Source of the DNA: Clostridia bacterium
Lineage (GTDB): Bacteria > Bacillota > Sulfobacillia > SLMV01
Assembly: GCA_007133365.1 (NCBI GenBank)
Contig: SLMV01000117.1
Coordinates: 1-5,241 of the forward strand
Length of the DNA stretch: 5,241 bases
Direction of reading: 5' to 3'
In this document: positions 1-5,241 of the stretch, piece after piece
How the letters are laid out: each line of letters opens with the position of its first letter
Position numbering within the stretch: position 1 is the first letter of the stretch
Notes under the pieces: model-generated
Database searches by the model: none
The model's input: only the letters and a program-made list of their open reading frames with translations
Told to the model about the DNA's origin: nothing
Made by a program: the position numbers and the translations under genes

Positions 1-123
1 ATCGAACTCATTCTCGTCATCACCGAGCCCGCCGGACGGCGGTTGGGCGATCAAATCGGGAAAACACAGGTCATCCAGAGCCCGGACCCTGTTTACTCAC
101 GGCCGCCGAATGTCTCCAAGTAA
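1..123 (+). CDS. C-terminal fragment of an unrecognised protein (5' end outside the window)
   Basis: Frame 1 is open from the left edge for 40 codons and stops at TAA 121-123. The tail starts with a short hydrophobic, strand-like stretch (IELILVITEP), continues with a basic/polar part (AGRRLGDQIGKTQ) and ends in a proline-rich tail (SPDPVYSRPPNVSK). I do not recognise the family, and 40 residues are too few to assign one. This frame is preferred because it ends just before the hairpin at 159-184, as expected for the last gene of a + strand unit. The two other + frames run on through or past that hairpin, and their composition looks less protein-like. The gene would be convergent with the reductase at 213-1478. 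Whether it is coding at all is only moderately supported. Confidence 0.45.
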   Translation: MELILVITEPAGRRLGDQIGKTQVIQSPDPVYSRPPNVSK

Positions 124-158
124 AGACCATCCGTTTCTTTTCTCATTTTGGTATTTGG

Positions 159-190
159 TCACTGCCCGGGCTACCGGGCAGTGATGCTTT
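159..190 (+). terminator. Rho-independent terminator hairpin between convergent genes
   Basis: A perfect 11-bp inverted repeat (TCACTGCCCGG at 159-169, CCGGGCAGTGA at 174-184) encloses a 4-base loop, GCTA. On the + strand it is followed by TGCTTTT, a short U-rich run, so it best fits termination of the partial gene ending at 123. It also lies 28 bases beyond the stop codon of the - strand reductase and could end that transcript too, although no T run follows on the - strand. The GC-rich stem and the position between two convergent stop codons make a terminator role likely; bidirectional action is inferred. Confidence 0.8.
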
Positions 191-212
191 TGCCTCCTCG
201 AACCCGATACGA

Positions 213-1478
213 TCACAGCTCGAATATTTCTCGGTGAATGCGCTGACGGGGAATTCGCATCTCGCGTAATTGCGATTCCAAAGCGCGCGTCATCGGGGGT
301 GGCCCACAAAGAAAGTATTCGCAATCCATCGAAGGCAAATAGGGTTGAATTCGCGTGATGTGAATGTGGCCGCTCTCACCCATCCAATCCGGCTGTTCGG
401 ACATGAAGTGGATGATCCGAAAGTCGGAAAAGTGCGCCTCCATCTCCGCCAACTCCTCATCAAAAAGAAGGTTGCGTTCATGTTTATTCGCCCAAAACAG
501 CCGGACCGGGCGGTCGATCCCCTGCGCCTTCATATGACGAAGCATACTCATAAAGGGCGTAATCCCGATCCCGCCGGCAATAAACACCAAGAGGAGATGG
601 CGCGAAGCCTGGTGGTACGTAAACGAGCCGAACGGAGCATCAATATAGGCCCGATCACCAATACGCGTATCCCCGATCGTCTTGGTAAAATCACCCGACT
701 CCTTCGGGGTAATCCGAATCTTGGATTCGGTGGGGCTCGACGCGAGGGTAAAGGGATGCGAGGCCGAACGCCTGCCCTCACGGATCAACTGGAAGTGACC
801 AAATTGCCCCGGATTATAATGGACGCGTTTCCCCGAAAAACTCAACGTCCAAGTGTCCGCGTTTTCCCGTTGGACATCCACCACCTCGTAAGGCTGTCTT
901 CTCAGTTGATAGATACTGACCCCGCGATGAACCAACAAGACAAAAAAACCGAGCGTTGCGCCGAGCCCCATCCAGTACCATTGCCCGGTGGGGCCGACCG
1001 GCCAAACATGGAGCAAGGCCAGGGGAAATCCCAAGTACGTCAAAAGATGCACGCTCTTCCAGGTTTCATATCGAACGCCCAAACGCTTATGTAAGGAGGC
1101 CATCGCGCCCGCCGTCATAACCAGGACAAAAGCGGCGATGCCCCAAATTCGGGGTGTCGTCAAAATGAACCCAGCACCGGTTATATCTTGGGTCAATATG
1201 AGGGCAACGTGAAGAAATAAAAACGTCACGCCAATTTGGCCAAATCGGCGATGATCCGCCAATCGGCGATCCAAACTGTAGTTAATCTCCCAACTCTTTA
1301 TCCGAGCACTTAGGATAAACTGGATCAACAAGAAAGCAAGTCCCAACCAAGCGAAGAGTCGGTGGGAACTGATGGCAAGATCCAAACCCGTTTGATGAAC
1401 CGGAATAGCATCTAGCCCCAGTGCGATAATGTAAAGTACAAGCAAAATGACTGCGGCAATAAATACTGATCTTTGCAT
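213..1478 (-). CDS. Ferric reductase/NOX-like membrane flavocytochrome b (haem, FAD, NAD(P)H)
   Basis: The 421-residue protein should carry electrons from cytosolic NAD(P)H through FAD and two b haems across the membrane to ferric or cupric ions, or to oxygen. The N-terminal half has about six hydrophobic helices (roughly residues 5-22, 39-58, 81-97, 110-128, 143-158, 168-183). H76/H90 and H144/H157 are spaced H-x13-H and H-x12-H, as in eukaryotic NOX and ferric reductases. The C-terminal half has an FAD-binding HPFTLASSP at 241-249, a Rossmann motif AGGIGITPF at 301-309 and an NAD(P)-binding CGPPP at 391-395, and it ends IFEL. The ATG at 1478 is chosen because the first helix follows at once and a GGGGGG run lies 9 bases upstream. 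An ATG at 1544 would add 22 polar residues and has no ribosome site. A better Shine-Dalgarno (GGGAGGA, 1533-1539) has no well-spaced in-frame start; TTG at 1514 is 18 bases away. The family is secure; the acceptor (metal or oxygen) cannot be read from sequence. Confidence 0.9.
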   Translation of the reverse strand: MQRSVFIAAVILLVLYIIALGLDAIPVHQTGLDLAISSHRLFAWLGLAFLLIQFILSARIKSWEINYSLDRRLADHRRFGQIGVTFLFLHVALILTQDITGAGFILTTPRIWGIAAFVLVMTAGAMASLHKRLGVRYETWKSVHLLTYLGFPLALLHVWPVGPTGQWYWMGLGATLGFFVLLVHRGVSIYQLRRQPYEVVDVQRENADTWTLSFSGKRVHYNPGQFGHFQLIREGRRSASHPFTLASSPTESKIRITPKESGDFTKTIGDTRIGDRAYIDAPFGSFTYHQASRHLLLVFIAGGIGITPFMSMLRHMKAQGIDRPVRLFWANKHERNLLFDEELAEMEAHFSDFRIIHFMSEQPDWMGESGHIHITRIQPYLPSMDCEYFLCGPPPMTRALESQLREMRIPRQRIHREIFEL

Positions 1479-1612
1479 CTTCGCGTACCCCCCATTGAGT
1501 CTCGAGTCCGTCAACGATCTCTTTAGCCCTATTCCTCCCGTCATTGCTGCGATACATAATCATATGATAAAGTCTGTCTCATTGGCGAGTACTAAGGAAA
1601 TGAGATGATACT
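1479..1612. promoter_or_regulatory. Divergent control region between the NOX-like gene and crtQ
   Basis: This 134-base stretch separates the start codons of two divergent genes, so it should hold promoters for both. The clearest element is the perfect 10-bp palindrome ATCATATGAT at 1559-1568. It reads TATGAT, a 5/6 match to the sigma-70/sigma-A -10 box, on the + strand (1563-1568) and on the - strand (1564-1559). No good -35 box lies at standard spacing on either side; the - strand hexamer at 17 bp is CGCCAA, a poor match. An activator, or another promoter position, is therefore possible. The region also contains GGGAGGA on the - strand at 1539-1533 and AAGGA on the + strand at 1594-1598. That promoters exist here follows from gene layout; the exact boxes are tentative. 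Confidence 0.45.
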
Positions 1613-2707
1613 ATGTTCGGATCCATCATCAGCCATGTTTTTCGGTGGATGATAGGAGGGTTCCTGCTTTACCGGATCCCTTTTCCGATCGTCTCGACAA
1701 AACCTTTAAAATCCGATCCCTCTCTCAGCATCATTATCCCAGCGCGTAATGAAGCCCTTAATCTGCCACACCTATTAAGTTCCTTAAAACGACAAATTCG
1801 CCATGAGATCATCGTGGTCGATGATGACTCCGACGATGACACGGCCAGGGTGGCCCAATCGTTCGGCGCCCGGGTCGTTAGCGCCGGCCCGTTACCCTCG
1901 GACATGTCGGGGAAAGCCTGGGCCTGTTGGCAGGGCGCCCAGGCGAGTCATGGCGACATTCTCGTCTTTCTCGATGCGGACACCCGCCTCAGTCGAAATG
2001 GGCTTGCAAAACTTCGTGATACCTATCAAACCCGGGGTGGCTTACTGACCGTTCAGCCTTATCACCTCATGCGAAAGCCCCACGAACAATTCTCGCTTTT
2101 TTTCTACCTTGTGATGTTCGCGGCCATGGGCGCTTTTACACCCCTTGGCCATCGACTTCGTCCGCGGGGTGCTTTTGGGGCCTGCGTGGTGTGTTCTCGA
2201 GATTTATACTTTGAAAATGACGGTCATCGTGCCGCCGGTGGACGGGTATTGGAGGATATGGCCATGGCCCGCCATTTTCAAAAACGGGGCATTCCCCTTT
2301 GGTGCCTCCGAGGAAAGGAAACGGTGTCGGTTCGAATGTATTCGGACAATCTCCGACAATTGATTGCCGGCTTTAGTAAAGGCTTTGCATCGGGGGCTCA
2401 AGAAGTGGGGCTTATCTCCCTGCTTGCCGTCATCGTCTGGATTTCAGGACTTTTCGCCATTACCGTCAACCTCGTTCGCGCCTTTATCGTACCGACGATG
2501 AACGTTTGGATACCCATGGGGCTGTACGTACTTTATGCCGCTCAAATCCGATGGATGGCCTACCGGGTTGGCAATTACCGCCATTCCACCGCGGCCCTCT
2601 TTCCTGTGCCATTACTCGTCTTTACCTATACCATGGTCTACTCGTTGATTCAGACCCGCTTCATCGGAAGAGTTTCCTGGAAGGGACGGCACCTAAACAC
2701 GCGTTAG
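1613..2707 (+). CDS. crtQ: Carotenoid glycosyltransferase, glycosyl-4,4'-diaponeurosporenoate synthase type (GT2, CrtQ-like)
   Basis: CrtQ esterifies glucose from UDP-glucose to the carboxyl group of 4,4'-diaponeurosporenoate, the penultimate step of staphyloxanthin synthesis, at the cytoplasmic membrane. The 364-residue protein is close to the staphylococcal enzyme (about 375). It has an N-terminal hydrophobic segment (about 12-27), the GT-A opening SIIIPARNE at 39-47, IIVVDDDSDDDTARVA at 66-81, the metal-binding DAD at 121-123, VQPYH at 147-151, a candidate catalytic-base pair E214-D215, GFSKG at 253-257, and a C-terminal membrane part (about 266-345) ending in VSWKGR at 354-359. From memory, LLSVQPYH, FRMYQ and VEWKGR of S. 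aureus CrtQ align with these blocks. An in-frame TGA at 1601-1603 makes ATG 1613 the first possible start. AAGGA at 1594-1598 is its nearest ribosome site but is 14 bases away. The next gene is the partner acyltransferase, which strongly supports the call; exact substrate and sugar are inferred. Confidence 0.87.
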   Translation: MFGSIISHVFRWMIGGFLLYRIPFPIVSTKPLKSDPSLSIIIPARNEALNLPHLLSSLKRQIRHEIIVVDDDSDDDTARVAQSFGARVVSAGPLPSDMSGKAWACWQGAQASHGDILVFLDADTRLSRNGLAKLRDTYQTRGGLLTVQPYHLMRKPHEQFSLFFYLVMFAAMGAFTPLGHRLRPRGAFGACVVCSRDLYFENDGHRAAGGRVLEDMAMARHFQKRGIPLWCLRGKETVSVRMYSDNLRQLIAGFSKGFASGAQEVGLISLLAVIVWISGLFAITVNLVRAFIVPTMNVWIPMGLYVLYAAQIRWMAYRVGNYRHSTAALFPVPLLVFTYTMVYSLIQTRFIGRVSWKGRHLNTR

Positions 2708-2710
2708 GAG
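2705..2710 (+). promoter_or_regulatory. crtO ribosome binding site overlapping the crtQ stop codon
   Basis: TAGGAG spans the crtQ stop (TAG 2705-2707) and sits 7 bases before the crtO ATG at 2718. Ribosomes finishing crtQ would stop on this site, which favours coupled translation of the two enzymes. It also fixes the crtO start. Confidence 0.75.
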
Positions 2711-2717
2711 ATAGACG

Positions 2718-3215
2718 ATGCCCTTAATTCATCTTAGTAGCTGGCGCCTTATTCTGATCAATATTCTCGCCTGGGGCATCATCCAATGGGGCGCAGGCTA
2801 CCTTACCTTTCGCCTCCCTCGTCATCGTCTCAAGCACGACGCCTGGCTTTTTCGTCTACGATCCTGGGAGCAAGGCGGCCACATTTATCGGCGGTACCTT
2901 GGCATTCATCAATGGAAAAAGTGGTTGCCGGATGGAGCGGATTTTTTCGCCGCCAGTTTCCCCAAACGGCATTTAAGCAAACGCACCGCCACCTATCTCG
3001 ATCGCTTCGTCGTGGAGACCGTTCGAGCGGAACTCACCCACTGGATCCCGCTTTTGGCCTGGCCCTTTTTCATCCTTTGGAATCCGTACCATCTCATGCC
3101 CTTCATGCTCTTATATGCGGTCTTGGCCAACCTTCCCTGTCTCCTTCTTCAGCGTTATAACCGACCTCGATTGCTAACCGTTCTTGCCTTGACCCGCTCG
3201 CGAACCTCTCGATGA
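2718..3215 (+). CDS. crtO: Glycosyl-4,4'-diaponeurosporenoate acyltransferase (CrtO, staphyloxanthin type)
   Basis: CrtO transfers a fatty acyl chain to the glucose C6 hydroxyl of glycosyl-diaponeurosporenoate, giving the final staphyloxanthin-type pigment in the membrane. The 165-residue length matches the family. Visible signatures are WKKWLPDGA at 66-74, the conserved ETVRAELTHW at 100-109 (S. aureus, from memory, ETKRAELIHW), YAVLANLP at 133-140 and QRYNRPRL at 145-152 (identical to my recollection of the S. aureus residues). Hydrophobic segments lie at about 10-30, 110-121 and 125-144, so it is probably an integral membrane protein. The start ATG has a TAGGAG site 7 bases upstream. It follows crtQ by 10 bases, the expected pathway partner. 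This is the staphylococcal acyltransferase CrtO, unrelated to the carotenoid ketolase that shares the name. No terminator is evident in the 111 bases after it. Confidence 0.9.
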   Translation: MPLIHLSSWRLILINILAWGIIQWGAGYLTFRLPRHRLKHDAWLFRLRSWEQGGHIYRRYLGIHQWKKWLPDGADFFAASFPKRHLSKRTATYLDRFVVETVRAELTHWIPLLAWPFFILWNPYHLMPFMLLYAVLANLPCLLLQRYNRPRLLTVLALTRSRTSR

Positions 3216-3228
3216 CGTCATGCCTTCC

Positions 3229-3260
3229 TTGACGGAATACATAAAATACGACACTATATA
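3229..3260 (+). promoter_or_regulatory. Candidate copA promoter
   Basis: TTGACG at 3229-3234 is a 5/6 match to the -35 consensus. Two -10 readings are possible. CACTAT at 3252-3257 has the ideal 17-bp spacing but matches only three consensus bases. TATATA at 3255-3260 is a better box but is 20 bp away. Either reading places the -10 and start point within or beside the dyad at 3256-3276, which suits repression by a bound regulator. The element lies in the only gap ahead of copA. Confidence 0.5.
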
Positions 3261-3276
3261 CCTATACGGGGTATAT
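3256..3276 (+). promoter_or_regulatory. CsoR-like copper-responsive operator upstream of copA
   Basis: A perfect 7-bp inverted repeat with a 7-base spacer, ATATACC-TATACGG-GGTATAT, lies 50 bases ahead of the copA start codon. Its ATACC...GGTAT arms around a GC-rich centre resemble the operators of CsoR-family Cu(I) sensors in front of copper ATPase genes in Bacillota and Actinomycetota, such as copZA of Bacillus subtilis. In that family the copper-free repressor binds and Cu(I) releases it. Overlap with the candidate -10 region fits repression. It does not match the CueR layout, in which the dyad sits between -35 and -10. No csoR gene is in the window, so the regulator is inferred. Confidence 0.65.
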
Positions 3277-3312
3277 GTAGTTGGCCGGAAGATCGTTGCC
3301 CGGCAATTCGAG

Positions 3313-3318
3313 AAAGGA
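3313..3318 (+). promoter_or_regulatory. copA ribosome binding site
   Basis: AAAGGA, within AGAAAGGA, lies 8 bases before ATG 3327-3329. The spacing is standard, and this supports that ATG as the copA start. Confidence 0.7.
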
Positions 3319-3326
3319 TCGGTACC

Positions 3327-5241
3327 ATGCGAAACACCAAGCAGGCCCCACGGATACAAAGTGAATTGCAACTGGATGACATTGCCTGTGCATCTTGTGT
3401 GCAAGTCATAAAGAACGCCCTCTTCCGACTCGAAGGGGTCGAAGATATTGATGTTGACCTTGCCAACGCCAAACTTTATGTGAAGCACGACCCCGCTCGG
3501 GTGCCCCTCCGACGTTTAGAGGAAGCCGTCGAAGCGGCCGGTTATCCCGTCCGAGAGACACCGGATACCGCGCCCCAACGATTGTCGGCTCAAGTGGAAG
3601 GCATGCACTGTGCCGCCTGTTCCGCTGCTGTCGAAAAGGCTCTCAAAAAACTGGACGGCGTAAATGAAGTCACGGTTAATCTGGCCGCGGAACGTGCGGA
3701 TATCATCTTCGATCCGAACCGCGTTCGTCTCGAAGACCTGATCGAAGCCGTGGAGAAAAGCGGGTATGAATTAGTGCTGCCCGAGGAAGGCGCCCAAAGC
3801 GAAAGCGACCCCAAAGAACGGGATCAAGATAAACTCCGTCTCCTTCGCAATCGCTTTCTCCTCGCAGCAATTCCGGCCATCGTGATTATGGGTTTAATGC
3901 TCGTGCACATGGTGATTCAACCCATTCCCTATTATCGGTTAATTATCGCCATTTTAGCTTTTCCCGTCATTTTTGTGGCCGGGGCCGAAACCCACCTCAA
4001 TAGTTACCGTGCCGTCAAACACGGGGCACCTAACATGGACGTTTTGGTCTCGCTCGGCTCCATTCCCCCGTATTTACTCGGGATCGTGGGATTTTTCATC
4101 CCCATGACCTCCTTTATCGAAATGGGCGCCACCATCACCGCCTTCCATCTTCTTGGGCGCTACCTCGAGGGCCGGGCCCGAGGGAGGGCCTCCCAAGCGA
4201 TCAAGAAATTATTAGAAATGGGGGCCAAAACGGCCCGGGTTAAACGCGACGGGCAAGAACACGAAATCCCCATCAATGAAGTGCAACTAGGCGATCTTAT
4301 GGTGGTGCGCCCAGGTGAGAAGATTCCCACCGACGGCTACGTCGTCTCCGGCACCAGTGCCGTCGATGAATCGATGGCAACCGGGGAGTCATTGCCGGTC
4401 ACCAAGCATGAAGGCGACGAAGTCATCGGCGCCACCATCAATCGCGAAGGCGCTCTAGAGGTCAAAGCTCAAAGGGTGGGAAAAGACACCTTTTTGGCCC
4501 AGGTCATCAAATTGGTCGAAGAGGCTCAGGGATCAAAGGTGCCCATTCAAGAGTTCGCCGATCGGGTTACCGGTTATTTTGTGCCCGCGATTATTGTCAT
4601 CGCCTCTGCAACCTTTGCGGCCTGGCTTTTGTTCCCGACATTTTTCGGGGACATCATTACCTGGGGAGCCCAGTACCTGCCGTGGGTCAACCCCGATCTC
4701 ACCCCGCTGACCCTCGCCTTTTTTGCCGCCATCGCGGTCTTGGTCATTTCCTGTCCGTGTGCGCTCGGACTCGCCACGCCAACGGCGCTCATGGTGGGCA
4801 CCGGGATCGGAGCGGATAAGGGCGTGCTCATTCGAAACGGAGAAGCCATCCAGACCCTCCGTGAGGTCAAACTAGTCGTATTCGACAAGACCGGTACGCT
4901 CACCCGGGGCAAACCCCAAGTGACGGATGTCGTTCCCGGCCCCGGTAGCGATTCCCATGAAGTGTTATATTACGCTGCCGCCGTTGAACAGGTCTCGGAA
5001 CACCCGCTCGGTCAGGCCATCGTCACCGCCTATCGTGACACGAACGATAGTCTGCCCGACGTTAAGGACTTTCAATCCATCACCGGTCGCGGGGTGCAGG
5101 GTCAGGTCGAAGGTCGCGAGGTTCTCGTCGGCAAGGCCAGTTTGCTCGAGGAATCCGGCATCGATACCCAGGCGCTAAAAGAGCAGGTAAACCAGCTCGA
5201 AAGCGAAGCGAAAACCCCCATGTATTTGGCCATCGATGGGC
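3327..5241 (+). CDS. copA: Copper-translocating P1B-type ATPase, N-terminal 638 codons (3' end outside the window)
   Basis: CopA uses ATP to export Cu(I) across the cytoplasmic membrane. Translation from ATG 3327 stays open to the right edge. In order it shows: two heavy-metal-associated domains with CxxC sites, C21/C24 (IACASC) and C95/C98 (GMHCAACS); membrane helices in about 176-280; the actuator TGES at 352-355; the ion-site CPC at 476-478 within SCPCALGLATPTAL; the phosphorylation motif DKTGTLT with D520; the nucleotide-domain HP at 559-560; and GRG at 587-589. The CPCALGLATPTA context, the two N-terminal CxxC domains and the CsoR-like operator favour Cu(I) over Zn/Cd. The first metal domain lacks the usual GMTC lead-in and has DIAC instead. 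The hinge GDG motif and the last two helices, which carry further Cu(I) ligands, are outside the window. Full length should be about 800 residues. No frameshift was seen. Confidence 0.95.
   Translation, partial: MRNTKQAPRIQSELQLDDIACASCVQVIKNALFRLEGVEDIDVDLANAKLYVKHDPARVPLRRLEEAVEAAGYPVRETPDTAPQRLSAQVEGMHCAACSAAVEKALKKLDGVNEVTVNLAAERADIIFDPNRVRLEDLIEAVEKSGYELVLPEEGAQSESDPKERDQDKLRLLRNRFLLAAIPAIVIMGLMLVHMVIQPIPYYRLIIAILAFPVIFVAGAETHLNSYRAVKHGAPNMDVLVSLGSIPPYLLGIVGFFIPMTSFIEMGATITAFHLLGRYLEGRARGRASQAIKKLLEMGAKTARVKRDGQEHEIPINEVQLGDLMVVRPGEKIPTDGYVVSGTSAVDESMATGESLPVTKHEGDEVIGATINREGALEVKAQRVGKDTFLAQVIKLVEEAQGSKVPIQEFADRVTGYFVPAIIVIASATFAAWLLFPTFFGDIITWGAQYLPWVNPDLTPLTLAFFAAIAVLVISCPCALGLATPTALMVGTGIGADKGVLIRNGEAIQTLREVKLVVFDKTGTLTRGKPQVTDVVPGPGSDSHEVLYYAAAVEQVSEHPLGQAIVTAYRDTNDSLPDVKDFQSITGRGVQGQVEGREVLVGKASLLEESGIDTQALKEQVNQLESEAKTPMYLAIDG

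Noticed and set aside
270..1094. A 274-codon open frame on the + strand opposite the NOX-like gene.
   Set aside because: It is wholly antisense to a gene with unmistakable motifs. Its translation is basic, low in hydrophobic structure and resembles no family I know.
1282..1563. A 93-codon - strand frame starting ahead of the NOX-like gene and overlapping its 5' end.
   Set aside because: It has no ribosome site at ATG 1563, and its second half is a frame-shifted reading of the reductase's first membrane helices.
3213..3220. TGACGTCA palindrome at the crtO stop codon.
   Set aside because: It is only 8 bases, partly coding, and has no second copy; expected by chance.
3281..3305. Possible stem TTGGCCGG / CCCGGCAA in the copA leader.
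   Set aside because: It pairs only with a bulge and a long loop, has no T run, and is too weak to call a terminator or riboswitch.
3174..3488. A 104-codon - strand frame across the crtO-copA gap, and a 63-codon + strand frame at 3220-3411.
   Set aside because: Both overlap the start of copA and the operator region, lack ribosome sites and have no recognisable motif.
4574..5178. Open frames within copA (- strand 4574-4912, + strand 4927-5178).
   Set aside because: Shadows of the copA frame, whose catalytic motifs run through the same bases.

Overview
The window carries four recognisable protein genes plus the tail of a fifth, in a compact bacterial layout of roughly 50-55 % GC by eye. The best clue to the host is the pair at 1613-3215, a CrtQ-type glycosyltransferase followed by a CrtO-type acyltransferase. 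These are the last two enzymes of staphyloxanthin-type C30 carotenoid synthesis and are typical of Bacillota. An acidophilic or environmental Bacillota such as a Sulfobacillus relative is my inference only; the sequence does not prove the genus.

Layout, left to right: (1) 1-123, + strand, the last 40 codons of an unrecognised gene. (2) 159-184, a strong hairpin between two convergent genes. (3) 213-1478, - strand, a membrane flavocytochrome b of the ferric reductase/NADPH oxidase (NOX) family, with both pairs of haem-ligand histidines at NOX spacing. (4) 1479-1612, a 134-base divergent control region. (5) 1613-2707 and 2718-3215, + strand, crtQ and crtO separated by 10 bases and probably translationally coupled. 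(6) 3216-3326, a control region with a CsoR-like copper operator over a candidate promoter. (7) 3327 to the right edge, the first 638 codons of a copper-exporting P1B-type ATPase (CopA), cut off by the window end.

How the genes fit together: CrtQ would attach glucose to a C30 carotenoid carboxylate and CrtO would acylate the sugar, giving a membrane antioxidant pigment. The early pathway genes (crtM, crtN, crtP) are not here, so they must be elsewhere or the substrate must differ. The reductase moves electrons from NAD(P)H via FAD and two haems across the membrane to ferric (or cupric) ions or oxygen. CopA removes Cu(I), and its operator suggests copper-responsive control independent of the crt pair. 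Redox stress and metal handling is a plausible shared theme, but it rests only on adjacency. I found no tRNA, rRNA, CRISPR, insertion sequence or clearly new multi-gene system. No stretch over 300 bases lacks a gene.
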